DNA of 64,000 nucleotides from DASSUW01 sp963730535 (GCA_963730535.1 CAVSRU010000002.1:186001-250000); one strand, 5' to 3'. Shown: positions 51,318-60,022, counted from the first letter of the stretch. Numbers and translations: made by a program. Notes: generated by a model from the sequence alone, not told the origin.

Positions 51318-52723
51318 CGCGCGGCCGCCTGCTCCGGGACGTCGATCGCGCGCTTGAGGATCTTGCCCGTCGGGCCCTTCGGCAGCTCGTCGACGAACCA
51401 GACGTGCCGCGGGTATTTGTACGCAGCGACCTGGGAGCGGACGAACTCACGCACCTCGGCCTCGCCGGCGTCGGCGCCCTCCTTCAGCGCGACGCAGGCG
51501 CCGACCTCCTCGCCGAGCTCGGGGTGGGGGATGCCGACCACCGCCGCCTCGCGCACGGCCGGGTGCTCGTAGATGACCTCCTCGACCTCGCGCGGATAGA
51601 CGTTGTAGCCGCCGCGGATGATCAGCTCCTTCTTGCGGTCGACGATGAAGTAGCAGCCGTCCTCGTCGATGCGCGCGAGGTCGCCGCTGCGGAACCAGCC
51701 GTCGCCGTCGATCGCCTGGCGCGTCGCGTCGGGGTTGCGCCAGTAGCCCTTCATCACGTTGTGACCGCGGATCGCGATCTCGCCGACGCCCTCCGGCGTG
51801 GGATCGAGCAGCCGCATCTCGACGCCGTCGACCGGCGTGCCGATCGACCCCGGCTTGCGCAGCTCGGCGCGGTTGAACGACGCAACCGGCGAGGTCTCCG
51901 ACAGCCCGTAGCCCTCCAGCACTGCGCAGCCGAACGCCGCCTCGAACCCGTGCAGGACCTCGAGCGGCAGCGCGGCGCCACCCGACACGCAGACGCGCAG
52001 CGAGGACGCGTCGTGACGCTCGCGGCCGGCCGTATGCAGCAGGGCCGCGTACATGGTCGGCACGCCCTCGAACACGGTCACGCGCCGGCGCTCGATCAGC
52101 TCGAGCACGGCGCCCGGCATGAACCGGGGGATGAGGGCCAGGCAGGCGCCGGTGGCGACGGCCGTGTTCAGCCCGCAGGTCTGCCCGAAGGAGTGGAACA
52201 GCGGCAGCGCGCCGAGGATGACATCCTCGGACTCGACCGAGATCAGCCCGCGCATTACGTCGACGTTGCGGGAGAGGTTGCCGTGCGTGAGCTCGGCGCC
52301 CTTCGGCCTCCCGGTCGTGCCCGACGTGTAGAGGATCACCGCCGTGTCGTCCGTGTCGCGCTCGGCGACGCCGAAGTCCGGTTCGTTCTCGCCTGGCAGC
52401 GCGGCCGGGTCGTCGAGCACGACCGCCGCTCCGGAGTCGCCGACGTAGTGCTCGACCTCGCGCGCCTTCAGCAGCGGGTTCATCGGCACGACGATGCCGC
52501 CCATCCGCAGCACGCCGTAGTACGCCATCGCGAACTGCGGGACGTTCGGGAGCATGACGGCGACGCGGTCTCCCGCCCGCAGCCCGCGGGCGCGCAGCAT
52601 GCCAGCGACCTTCGCGCTCGCGACGTCGAGCTCCAAGTAGCTGAGGTGCTCGTCGCCGAGCACTAGCGCCGTGCGTGCGCCCTCGCGGGTGGCGGCGGCC
52701 GTGAGGTTGGCTGCAAGGTTCAT
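51314..52723 (-). CDS. long-chain acyl-CoA synthetase-like AMP ligase
   Basis: 469-residue ANL ligase. P-loop VILYTSGTTGRPKGAELTH, LPLFHSFGQTCGLN, VLEGYGLSETSPVASFN, WFRSGDLARIDEDG, and the terminal PTGKILKRAID with the catalytic lysine. It is a paralogue of the ligase at 43618-45030. It is the first gene of the ligase-phaC-hydrolase-dehydrogenase operon and probably activates a fatty or hydroxy acid. The ATG at 52723 lies only 8 nt after TAGCTT of the shared 14-nt motif, so the mRNA may be leaderless. Confidence 0.92.
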   Translation of the reverse strand: MNLAANLTAAATREGARTALVLGDEHLSYLELDVASAKVAGMLRARGLRAGDRVAVMLPNVPQFAMAYYGVLRMGGIVVPMNPLLKAREVEHYVGDSGAAVVLDDPAALPGENEPDFGVAERDTDDTAVILYTSGTTGRPKGAELTHGNLSRNVDVMRGLISVESEDVILGALPLFHSFGQTCGLNTAVATGACLALIPRFMPGAVLELIERRRVTVFEGVPTMYAALLHTAGRERHDASSLRVCVSGGAALPLEVLHGFEAAFGCAVLEGYGLSETSPVASFNRAELRKPGSIGTPVDGVEMRLLDPTPEGVGEIAIRGHNVMKGYWRNPDATRQAIDGDGWFRSGDLARIDEDGCYFIVDRKKELIIRGGYNVYPREVEEVIYEHPAVREAAVVGIPHPELGEEVGACVALKEGADAGEAEVREFVRSQVAAYKYPRHVWFVDELPKGPTGKILKRAIDVPEQAAAR

Positions 52724-53168
52724 AGCGCGGCAAGCTACGGTCGCCGGCGGTCCGATTGAATGGCACGGAGCGCCAAACACGCCGAAGGAACGTTGGCCGC
52801 GGCCGACAACCGGCGGTACAGCGAGCGGGAACCGGAGGTCGCGCGATCTCGTCCCACTCGCGGACATGCCAGCGGCTAATGACGTCGTTGAGCACGAACG
52901 GGTCGCCGCTGGCGAACTCCAGCCGCAGCCCGAGATGTGGCGGGGGGCCGGGTACTCAGCGGGTACCGCTTCGTCGACGACGACGCAGTCTCCTATGGCG
53001 AATGCCGCGGCGGGACGCCACCGCTCAGGCGGTTCGGCTTCCGCGGGAGTTCCCCGTCCTGCGTGGCCTGTCCGACGGACTGACCGTCGTAGTCCAGGCC
53101 GACGGCGTCGACTCCGCCACGTGTGTCAGGCGTTCTCGATAGCGACGTCCTCGTGGGCCCGGGTCCCG
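52724..53168. other. 445-nt stretch with a possible gene remnant
   Basis: No intact gene. On the minus strand around 52820-53000, two frames give protein-like text (CVVVDEAVPAEYPAPRHISG, then LRLEFASGDPFVLNDVISRW), as if a small gene had suffered one frameshift. I do not recognise the family. The part next to 52723 carries the ligase promoter. Confidence 0.35.
52730..52743 (-). promoter_or_regulatory. shared promoter motif, copy upstream of the ligase-phaC operon
   Basis: Same 14 nt CGACCGTAGCTTGC (minus strand) as at 43437-43450. TAGCTT as -10 would put the transcript start at or next to the ATG at 52723. Confidence 0.5.
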
Positions 53169-54968
53169 TCACGGCCGGACGGTCACCCACGCAGCGCCCC
53201 CGGAGACTGCGACGCCTTGGGGACTGTGGCCGACGGAGAACGTGTGGATGACGTGATCCGTGCGGGGGTCGATCCGCGAGACGGAGCCGTCACCGCTGTT
53301 CGCTACCCACACCGAGCCGCCGCCGGTCGCCACGGCGGCGGGCTGGTCGCCGACCGAGATCGCTTTGGTGACAGAGCTCGTCCGCGGGTCGATGCGGGAC
53401 ACCGAGTCGTCGTCACCGTTCGCCACCCAGACCGCACCTTCGCCGACCGTGATGGCGACTGGGGCGTTCCCGGCGCGGATGGCGCGGAGGACCTTCCCGC
53501 TGTCGGGGTCGATGCGCCGCACGACATCTTGTTCGCCGTCGATGGCCCAGACCGAGTCGGCGCCGACGGCGATGGCGGCCGGCGCGTGGGCGAGCGGGGT
53601 CGCCAGGACGACGGACGACGTTGCCGAGGCCCGATCGTAGTCGACGCGGACGAGCCCGGGCGGGATGTTGGTCGCGACCCATGCGGACTGGCCGGTGGCG
53701 GCGAGGCCGCACCGTGCCGCGGTTTGCAGTGGGACGGCTCCGGTTCCCTGTTTGGGAGTCCGAGTCGCGAGCGAGATCGTTTCGTCGAGGTCGATGCCTC
53801 CGCCTTCGGTGGTGTGGATGTGAAGCAGGCTCCCTGGCTCGCCCCCCGAACATCGGTCCAGGATCCATACCTCTCCGGTAGCTCCCGCGACGTTGCCGGG
53901 AACCTCACCGACTCCCTTGGTGCCGAGGAGCGTCCTGGCTTGCGGGTCGATGCGCGACACCGACTGGCTGTCGAGGTTGACCGCCCACACGAGGCCCGCG
54001 CCGGCCGCGATCGGCCCGGGGTCCTGCAATACAGGGATCGCCCCGGCGATGGCATTGCGTCGAAGATCGATGATCGCCACCGAGTCTGCCGGCACGGCCG
54101 TTTGGCCCGAGCCGCGGCCAAAGAGCAGCAGCGTGGTCACGGTGACGCCGATTGCCGCCAGCGCCATCAGTACCAGCGCGAGGCGCGCGTTCGCACTCCG
54201 CCGCAGCGGCGTCGGCACTCGCGGTCCTGGTCCGAGGGTCGGATCGTGGGCGAGGATGCGGCGCTCGAGGTCGCGGAGCTCGGGCCCGGGTTCGATGCCG
54301 AGCTGCGAGACGAGGGTCTGACGGGCGCGCCGGTACGTGTCGAGCGCCTCCGCCTGGCGGCCCGAGCGGTAGAGCGCGAGCATCAGCTGGGCCCAGAAGC
54401 GCTCGCGTAACGGCTCGGCTGCGACGAGGCGCTCGAGCTCACCGACGAGCTCCGTTCCACGCCCCGCGGTGAGGTCCGCCTCGATGCGGTCCTGCACCAG
54501 GTCCAGGCGGAGGCCTTCGAGCCGAGCGGCCTCGGTCTGGATGAACGGCTCGAATCCGATGTCGCTCAGGGCCTCGCCGCGCCAGAGCCCGAGTGCCGCG
54601 CGGAGCCGCTCGGCCGCGCGGCCGGGATCGCCCCGCTCCAGCGCGTCGCGGCCCTCGGCCTGCAGCCACTCGAAGCGCTCGAGATCCAGCTCCCCGATTG
54701 CCGTCTCCAGCACGTATCCCGGCGGCCGCGTCGCTATCACGTCCGGACCAAGCGCCTTACGCAGGCTCGAGATGTGCCCGTGCAGGGCAGTCGCAGCGGT
54801 CGCCGGCGGCCGCTCACCCCAGAGCAGCTCGATCATGCGCTCGCTGGCGACGACCCGGTTCGCGTTGAGCAACAACAGCGCCAGGACGGCGCGCTGCTTG
54901 CCGCCTCCGAGCCGCACGAGGCGCCCGTCGTCGCGCACTTCGACCGGCCCAAGAATGCGGAATTCCAT
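53169..54968 (-). CDS. SARP/BTAD regulator with transmembrane helix and beta-propeller
   Basis: 599 residues in three parts. Residues 1-95: OmpR-type winged helix of SARP proteins (MEFRILGPVEVRDDGRLVRL, ALHGHISSLRKALG). Residues about 96-245: bacterial transcriptional activation domain with ALGLWRGEALSDI and ALYRSGRQAEALDTYRRAR. Residues about 268-290: one membrane helix, LALVLMALAAIGVTVTTLLLF. Residues 300-599: NHL/YVTN-type propeller with repeated VWVAN and VSRIDPRT units. A DNA-binding domain inside and a propeller outside make a one-protein sensor-regulator similar in plan to ToxR. Heptad repeats upstream suggest autoregulation. Confidence 0.88.
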   Translation of the reverse strand: MEFRILGPVEVRDDGRLVRLGGGKQRAVLALLLLNANRVVASERMIELLWGERPPATAATALHGHISSLRKALGPDVIATRPPGYVLETAIGELDLERFEWLQAEGRDALERGDPGRAAERLRAALGLWRGEALSDIGFEPFIQTEAARLEGLRLDLVQDRIEADLTAGRGTELVGELERLVAAEPLRERFWAQLMLALYRSGRQAEALDTYRRARQTLVSQLGIEPGPELRDLERRILAHDPTLGPGPRVPTPLRRSANARLALVLMALAAIGVTVTTLLLFGRGSGQTAVPADSVAIIDLRRNAIAGAIPVLQDPGPIAAGAGLVWAVNLDSQSVSRIDPQARTLLGTKGVGEVPGNVAGATGEVWILDRCSGGEPGSLLHIHTTEGGGIDLDETISLATRTPKQGTGAVPLQTAARCGLAATGQSAWVATNIPPGLVRVDYDRASATSSVVLATPLAHAPAAIAVGADSVWAIDGEQDVVRRIDPDSGKVLRAIRAGNAPVAITVGEGAVWVANGDDDSVSRIDPRTSSVTKAISVGDQPAAVATGGGSVWVANSGDGSVSRIDPRTDHVIHTFSVGHSPQGVAVSGGAAWVTVRP

Positions 54969-55289
54969 CGAGCGCTCGCGGCGACGCTACAGCTGCGCCG
55001 ACCGGCGCGCAAGACGGCGATTAGTCGTGCGTTAGTCGCTCTTAGCGGCCCGTTCGCGCCGACCCCGACGATCAGCGCCTCATCGCTCTTCAGATGGAGG
55101 CCGCAATGTCGCACCACGCTACGCATCACCCGCCGCCCGAAGGGCAACCTCGGCGCGCGCCGAACCTGGCGGCGGCCGACGACGCGCCCAAGTCGGTTCG
55201 AGCGGCGTGGGTGCCCGCACCACCGGTGACCTGGTTGTCCTTGCCGCCGGCCTTCCGCCTGACCTGAACCTCCCGACCCAGGAGCCCCC
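54969..55289. other. 321-nt intergenic region between SARP gene and stress protein
   Basis: Holds the promoter side of the SARP gene (TAGCGT on the minus strand at 54984-54989) and the heptad repeats at 55021-55048. The remaining part up to 55289 shows no coding sequence or RNA I can recognise; CCCAGGAGCCCCC supplies the ribosome site of the next gene. Confidence 0.4.
55021..55048 (-). promoter_or_regulatory. heptameric direct repeats, candidate SARP operator
   Basis: TTAGTCG at 55021-55027, TTAGTCG at 55032-55038 and TTAGCGG at 55042-55048 (plus-strand notation). The first two are exactly 11 nt apart, the third 10 nt further. SARP proteins bind heptamer repeats with about 11-bp period near the -35 region. 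The set is about 50-80 nt upstream of the SARP gene. Confidence 0.55.
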
Positions 55290-55613
55290 ATGTTCGCTCG
55301 CTTGTCCATCTACGAGAACGTCGACCTCGACCTTGCAGACCAGGTCACGCACTGGGTCGAGACAACGGAGACCGACCCCTTTGGCGGCCTCCCCGGCTAC
55401 CGCGGCTCGATGACGCTCGTCGACCGCGACAACGCCCGGCTCGTCGGCATCGGCTTCTACGCGAGCGCCGGCCATGCGCAGGAGGCCGAAACGCTCCTGA
55501 CCACCCTGTACGAACAGACCCGCGCCCAGGTCCCCGAGCCCATCCGACCGGCGCTGGAGATGCGACCCGAGAGCGTCGGGCTCTACGAGATCGTCCACCG
55601 CGACTCAGCCTGA
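55290..55613 (+). CDS. small dimeric alpha/beta-barrel-like protein
   Basis: 107 residues starting MFARLSIYENVDLDLADQVTHW, with TDPFGGLPGYRGSMTLVDRDNARL and GIGFYASAGHAQEAETLLTTL. The alternation of strands and helices and the length resemble antibiotic-biosynthesis-monooxygenase-like (ABM) domains, but no active-site residue proves catalysis. A broken relative lies at 56423-56544. Function unknown. ATG at 55290 has an AGGAG site 8 nt upstream. Confidence 0.75.
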   Translation: MFARLSIYENVDLDLADQVTHWVETTETDPFGGLPGYRGSMTLVDRDNARLVGIGFYASAGHAQEAETLLTTLYEQTRAQVPEPIRPALEMRPESVGLYEIVHRDSA

Positions 55614-55815
55614 GTCATGTGCCCCTGGTGCTTTCTGACGCCGGCGTGCCCGTGCCGTCGCGGCGGCGCGCGCGCCTCCTGGCTGCCGGCCGCCAGGGCG
55701 ATCGCCGCTGCGGCGAGGCGCCTTAGACCGAGGCGACATGCCTGGCTTCCACGATCGCCGGAGAGCTGAGATGGCCTCGGCGACGCCCGTTCCCAACACC
55801 CACAGAGGAGTGTCC

Positions 55816-56310
55816 ATGCCACTGGTTCGATACACGCTGGTCACTGCGGTGGTCGCGGCCTTGCTGCTGCCGACGGTCGAGACGGCGAAGGGCGACCACT
55901 CGAAGGGCGCCGGCAAGTCGCGCCAGGTCGAGCGGCTGCGCCATATCGAGCAGAAGCGCCTGCAGGCGCTGGTCGACGCCGACGTCGGCGTCGCCGGTCC
56001 GCTGATCGCGAGCGACTTCGAGCTGATCAACCCGCTCGGCGAGGTCCTGACTCGCGACATCGTCCTTGGCGGCGTCGGCTCGGGCGCCGTCGACTTCCTG
56101 TCTGACACCGTCACCTCGCCGATCAAGGTGCGCCGGCACGGGACCACGGCGGTCCTGCGCTACAGCCACGACATCGACATCGTCGTCGCCGGCATCGGAC
56201 ACCTCACCCACCCGGCGTGGACCACCGCGTACTACGAGCGGCGCAAGGGCAACTGGCGGATCGTCTGGGAGCAGACGGGCGCGATCGGTCCGCTGCCGCC
56301 GCCGAGCTGA
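55816..56310 (+). CDS. secreted NTF2-like (SnoaL/DUF4440-type) protein
   Basis: 164 residues. The first about 24 form a signal peptide (MPLVRYTLVTAVVAALLLPT) ending near VETAKGDHS. The remainder is a cone-fold NTF2-like domain: RHIEQKRLQALVDADVGVAGPLIASDFELINPLGEVLTRD is the classic DUF4440 opening, and YERRKGNWRIVWEQTG the closing strands. Substrate or partner is unknown. ATG at 55816 has an AGAGGAG ribosome site. It sits in a patch of small stress-like genes. Confidence 0.8.
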   Translation: MPLVRYTLVTAVVAALLLPTVETAKGDHSKGAGKSRQVERLRHIEQKRLQALVDADVGVAGPLIASDFELINPLGEVLTRDIVLGGVGSGAVDFLSDTVTSPIKVRRHGTTAVLRYSHDIDIVVAGIGHLTHPAWTTAYYERRKGNWRIVWEQTGAIGPLPPPS

Positions 56311-56422
56311 ACGACGATGAGCCGGACGCGCCGCACCCAGCGATCGGTCAGACCACCGCGCCGCGGTGCGGCGCTTGCCGCGTCCTCAGGTCACCTCCCA
56401 ACCATCCCGACCGCCGAGCAGC

Positions 56423-56544
56423 ATGTTTGCCCGCCTTTCGATTTACGAGACCTCGTCCTCGCCCCAGCGGACCAGGTCAAGCAGTGGATCGACGCATCCG
56501 GGAGCGACCCTTTCGGCGATCTCCCGGCTATCGCGGATCGATAA
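56423..56544 (+). pseudogene. broken copy of the small ABM-like gene
   Basis: Begins MFARLSIYE exactly like the gene at 55290, then shifts frame to DLVLAPADQVKQWIDASGSD and PFGDLP before an early stop. It is a decayed duplicate, lacking the second half. At least one frameshift and a premature stop are visible. Confidence 0.7.
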
Positions 56545-56566
56545 GGCTCATCAATAGGAGGTACAC

Positions 56567-56825
56567 ATGGAAACGATCAATGGATGCACCGTTGTCCGTT
56601 CATCCGAGGCGTCGGACCCCCTTCGCGTCGGACCGACCGAGGTGGATGGGCGTATGTGATTGAAGTCGGGAGGTTCCCTCCGGGCCAGCCCGCGCTTCCG
56701 CTTCACCTGCACCCGCAAACAGAGAAACGTTCTACATCGCCGCGTGTGCTCGAAGGCAGCGCCTCTGGCCGATCTGCCAGGCCGACGACGGCCCCCTCTT
56801 CTGCAAGCCGGACGGCAGCCGCTAG
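56567..56825 (+). pseudogene. frameshifted cupin-domain gene
   Basis: Starts METINGCTVVRSSEASDPLR and GPTEVDGR after an AGGAGG site, then hits a stop; in the next frame WAYVIEVGRFPPGQPALPLHLHPQTE continues with the cupin metal motif, and a further shift would restore ETFYIA and VLEG. At least two frame changes. Different cupin subfamily from the intact gene at 62659. Confidence 0.6.
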
Positions 56826-56987
56826 ACCGACGACGGCAAGCCCGGTTCATCCTCGATGCGCCAGTGGACGGGAAGCGGCGAAGGCAATTGCCCGCTATAG
56901 GGGGCGGGCGCGGCGGGTACTCGCCGCCGCCCGAATCGCTGTGACCGCCTCGGGCGGTGGTCGCGAGTCCCGTCGGAGGCTCTCGCC

Positions 56988-57224
56988 TCAGGCGGCGGCC
57001 TGCACGTGGAGCCGTTCGAGGATGCCGGCGGCCTCCTCCTCCAGGGCAAGCTCGTCGAGGTAGGCGCGGTAGGCGGCCGCGCGCCTCGCCGGCGCGGCGG
57101 TGTTCCACGCCTTTAGCGCGTGGCTGCAGCGGCTGTGGGCGTTGAACCACAGCGTGTAGGCGTCGTCGACGGGTCGGCGCCGTGCTTGGTGCCACCAGGT
57201 GCGGGCGGCGTCGTGGCCGTTCAT
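56988..57224 (-). CDS. small hypothetical protein
   Basis: 78 residues, MNGHDAARTWWHQARRRPVD, with WFNAHSRCSHALKAW, an alanine-rich helical middle and LEEEAAGILERLHVQ. Predicted all-helical and soluble. No family recognised. Coding is supported by amphipathic helix text and a clear start, but not by homology I can name. Confidence 0.5.
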   Translation of the reverse strand: MNGHDAARTWWHQARRRPVDDAYTLWFNAHSRCSHALKAWNTAAPARRAAAYRAYLDELALEEEAAGILERLHVQAAA

Positions 57225-57293
57225 GCCGGCTCCTGTTCGAGGCCGGCGGGAGAACCGGCGCGTTTGACGTCGGGCATGTCTGCCACTTTCGTC

Positions 57294-57640
57294 TCAGTCG
57301 ATCGCCTGCGCCATGCCCACCGGCCCGACATGCGCATCCGGCGGTCCGGAGACGCGGGCTCGGGCCAGCCCTACCTCTGGCCTGCCTGCGTCACGATGAC
57401 GGCTCGCCTCCCGGCGAGCGACGACGAGCCAGGTGAGTAGCAGGATCGCGCTCGTGGTGGCGACGACGGCCGACGCCAGCGGCGAATAGAGGCCGTCCCA
57501 GGCGCCGTGAAGTCCCACCGCGGCGAGGAACGCGGCCAGGGCGACGAACGGCGCGGCCCGGCGATCCTGGCGCCGCGCCCACCACAGCGCAGCGCACACG
57601 AGCCCGGTCCAGGCACGGGTCGGATCGGCTCCGGCCTCGG
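57294..57640 (-). pseudogene. C-terminal fragment of a PrsW-like membrane protease
   Basis: About 115 residues: membrane segments APFVALAAFLAAVGLHGAWD with the H-x3-D-like motif of PrsW-type proteases, then ASAVVATTSAILLLTWLVVA. The N-terminal part is missing: at about 57630 the sequence changes into the plus-strand antiporter fragment. Marks a deletion or rearrangement junction. Confidence 0.5.
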
Positions 57641-58391
57641 GCAGCTCGTGATCGCCGGTGGATCGATCGCCGACTTCGCCGCGATCATCCTGCTCTCGCT
57701 GTTCTTCGCCGGCGAGGGCGGGCCGGGTGCGACGCTGGTGCTGATCGGCGGCCTGCTCGGCCTGGCGCTCGCCGTGTTCGGCGTCGTGAGCGGCGCGCAG
57801 CGCTCGATGCGCATCCGCGCCGACCTGGTGCGGCTTCAGGACACCACGGCCCAGATCCGGGTGCGTGGCGCGCTGGTCCTGCTCGTCGGCTTCGCCGCGG
57901 CCGCGCAGCAGCTCGGGCTGGAGGTGATCCTCGGCACGTTCGCCGCGGGCGCCATCCTCTCGCTCGCCGACCCGGACCGGGCGATGACGCACCCCGACTT
58001 CCGCCACAAGCTGGAGGCGATCGGGTTCGGCGTGTTCATCCCGATCTTCTTCGTGACGACCGGGGTGCGGTTCGACCTCGCCGCGCTCACGGGCAGCGCC
58101 TCGGCGCTGGCCATGGTGCCGCTGTTCGTCGCGGCGCTGCTGGTCGTGCGGGGCATCCCCGCGCTCTTGTACCGACGCCTGCTCGACCGCCGCGAGGTGC
58201 TCGTGGCCGGGCTGATGCAGGCGACGTCGTTGCCGTTCCTGGTCGCGGCTACGGCGATCGGCCGCGAGCTGGACCTGATCGGGGCGGGGGAGGGCGCGGC
58301 GCTCGTCGGCGCCGGCCTGATCTCCGTCCTGCTGTTCCCCGCCGCGGGCCTCGCCCTGCTGCGGCGCCAACCCCAACCGAAGGGATCCGCC
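57635..58391 (+). pseudogene. N-terminally truncated cation:proton antiporter (CPA2 type)
   Basis: C-terminal part of a KefB/CPA2-like antiporter: GLGQLVIAGGSIADFAAIIL, EVILGTFAAGAILSLADPD, then HPDFRHKLEAIGFGVFIPIF and FVTTGVRFDLAAL. About 140 N-terminal residues (the first five or six helices) are missing; the left edge coincides with the end of the PrsW fragment. The frame runs on without a stop into the next domain. Not expected to be functional as a transporter. Confidence 0.72.
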
Positions 58392-58829
58392 ATGCAGACC
58401 ACCTGCTCCTCCTACACCACCGACGCCGAGGCCGAGGCCGCGGTGCAGCAGCTGCTGACCGACGGCATGCCCGGCACGCGCATCAGCGTCATCAGCGGCC
58501 GGATGACGCAGGACCATCGCGCCGAGCGCGCCGGCGCGTACGCCGGCGAGGCCGTCACGGTCGGTGGCTACGCCGGCATGACCGGCTCGACCGCCGACGC
58601 CATGGGCAGCTTTGCGACCGGCGCCGGCGAGCAGCGGCGCGGCAGCTTCGGCGACATCGACCGCGACGAGATCACCACCTACGAGAACGGCGTCCGGCGC
58701 GTCCATATCGCCTCGCACCACGAGCTCTCCAAGCGGCTGTCCGAGGCCGGGCTCGACGCCGACGCGGTCGCGGCCGACGTCGCCGCAGTGCACGACGGCC
58801 GTGTGCTCGTGCTCGTCACCGCTGCGTGA
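58392..58829 (+). CDS. general stress protein 17M-like protein, in frame with the antiporter remnant
   Basis: 145 residues. YTTDAEAEAAVQQLLTDGMPG and TRISVISGRM resemble the small general-stress 17M-type domain; a Gly/Ala stretch and HHELSKRLSEAGLDADAVAA follow. Its ATG at 58392 has its own GAAGGGA ribosome site, so it is treated as a separate gene, though the antiporter frame reads straight into it. A fused protein is also possible. Confidence 0.6.
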   Translation: MQTTCSSYTTDAEAEAAVQQLLTDGMPGTRISVISGRMTQDHRAERAGAYAGEAVTVGGYAGMTGSTADAMGSFATGAGEQRRGSFGDIDRDEITTYENGVRRVHIASHHELSKRLSEAGLDADAVAADVAAVHDGRVLVLVTAA

Positions 58830-58873
58830 ACGGGTGGACTACGGCCATGGCCCGCCGGTAGGTTCGGCGGGAC

Positions 58874-59521
58874 ATGGCCGACGTCGCCGTGGAGAGCCCG
58901 GACCCCGCCGCCGCCGAGGCAGCGCTGCTCGAGCGCCTGCGCGCCGGGGACGAGGCCGCATTCGAGGGGCTCGTGGCCGGCCTCTACGGCACCATGCTGA
59001 CGGTGGCCCGCACCTACGTGAAGGACCGTGCCGTGGCGGAGGAGGTCGTGCAGGAGACCTGGCTCGGCGTCATCAACGGCCTCGACCGCTTCGAGGGTCG
59101 CTCGTCGCTGAAGACGTGGATCCTGTCCATCCTCGTCAACCAGGCCAAGACGCGTGGCACGCGCGAGGCGCGCACGGTGCCGTTCGCGTCACTGGCGCCC
59201 GAGGACGACGCCCCCGCCGTCGACCCTGAGCGCTTCCGCGGCCCGCACGAGCAGTACACCGGCGGCTGGCGCGCTTTTCCGGCCAACTGGAAGGCGGCCG
59301 ACCAGCTCGCCCAGGATCGCGAGACGATCCGCGTCGCAATGCGCGCCATCGCCGACCTGCCGCTCACCCAGCAGACCGTGATCCGCATGCGCGACGTCGA
59401 GGGCTACAGCGCCGAGGAGGTGTGCGCGACGCTCTCCGTCTCCGAGGCCAACCAGCGCGTGCTTCTGCACCGCGCGCGCTCGCGCGTGCGCTCCGCGCTC
59501 GAGAGGCACATCGATGGCTGA
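58874..59521 (+). CDS. ECF RNA polymerase sigma factor
   Basis: 215-residue sigma-70 family protein. Region 2: VARTYVKDRAVAEEVVQETW and LGVINGLDRFEGRSSLKTWI. Region 4: IADLPLTQQTVIRMRDVEGY and SAEEVCATLSVSEANQRVLL with HRARSRVR. The linker with PEDDAPAVDPERFRGPHEQY is longer than average. A TAGGTT element 9 nt before the ATG at 58874 suggests a leaderless transcript. Two zinc-finger anti-sigma genes follow, the first overlapping by 8 nt. Confidence 0.94.
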   Translation: MADVAVESPDPAAAEAALLERLRAGDEAAFEGLVAGLYGTMLTVARTYVKDRAVAEEVVQETWLGVINGLDRFEGRSSLKTWILSILVNQAKTRGTREARTVPFASLAPEDDAPAVDPERFRGPHEQYTGGWRAFPANWKAADQLAQDRETIRVAMRAIADLPLTQQTVIRMRDVEGYSAEEVCATLSVSEANQRVLLHRARSRVRSALERHIDG

Positions 59522-59759
59522 CGGGACCGCGATCAGCTGCCAGGAGGTCGTCGAGGTCGTCACCGACTACCTCGAGGGCAAGCTCTCACCCGAGGACGTC
59601 GCGATCTTCGAGGCGCACCTGGCGCTGTGCGACGGATGCCGGTGGTACCTCGACCAGATGCGGATCACGATCGCCGCCGTCGGCCGCATCGACGACGACG
59701 AGGTCCCGGCCGAGCTGCGCGACACCGTGCTCGCCGCGTTCCGCAACCGCCGCGTGTAA
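59514..59759 (+). CDS. zinc-finger anti-sigma factor (zf-HC2), first copy
   Basis: 81 residues with the zf-HC2/ZAS pattern: ISCQEVVEVVTDYLEGKL, then EAHLALCDGC giving the H-x3-C-x2-C zinc site. No membrane helix. It overlaps the sigma gene by 8 nt and is the probable cognate redox or metal-sensing anti-sigma factor. Short C-terminal helix only. Confidence 0.88.
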   Translation: MADGTAISCQEVVEVVTDYLEGKLSPEDVAIFEAHLALCDGCRWYLDQMRITIAAVGRIDDDEVPAELRDTVLAAFRNRRV

Positions 59760-59788
59760 CGCCCGGCGCAGCGGGCAGACCACGTCAT

Positions 59789-60022
59789 ATGACGTGCAGG
59801 GAGCTCGTGGAGCTCGTCACCGACTACCTCGAGGGCGCGCTGCCGCGCGAGGACCTCGCACGGTTCGAGGCGCACCTCGCCGCATGCCCGGGGTGCGAGA
59901 CCTACCTCGCCCAGGTGCAGGCCACGATCGCGCTCGCGCGCGCGAGCGGCGACGACGTCGAGCCGCGGGACATCTCGCCGCTCCTCGATGCGTTCCGCGA
60001 CTGGCACGGCTCGCCGACCTGA
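59789..60022 (+). CDS. zinc-finger anti-sigma factor (zf-HC2), second copy
   Basis: 77 residues, parallel to the first: MTCRELVELVTDYLEGALPR and EAHLAACPGC with the H-x3-C-x2-C site. The two proteins align over their whole length, so this is a tandem duplication. It is 29 nt downstream with no membrane helix. It may bind the same sigma factor or a different one. Confidence 0.85.
   Translation: MTCRELVELVTDYLEGALPREDLARFEAHLAACPGCETYLAQVQATIALARASGDDVEPRDISPLLDAFRDWHGSPT

Noticed and set aside
57640..58793. Minus-strand open frame opposite the antiporter and stress protein
   Set aside because: The text is Gln/Arg/Gly-rich antisense without family features; only the last about 115 codons (57294-57640) look like a real protein.
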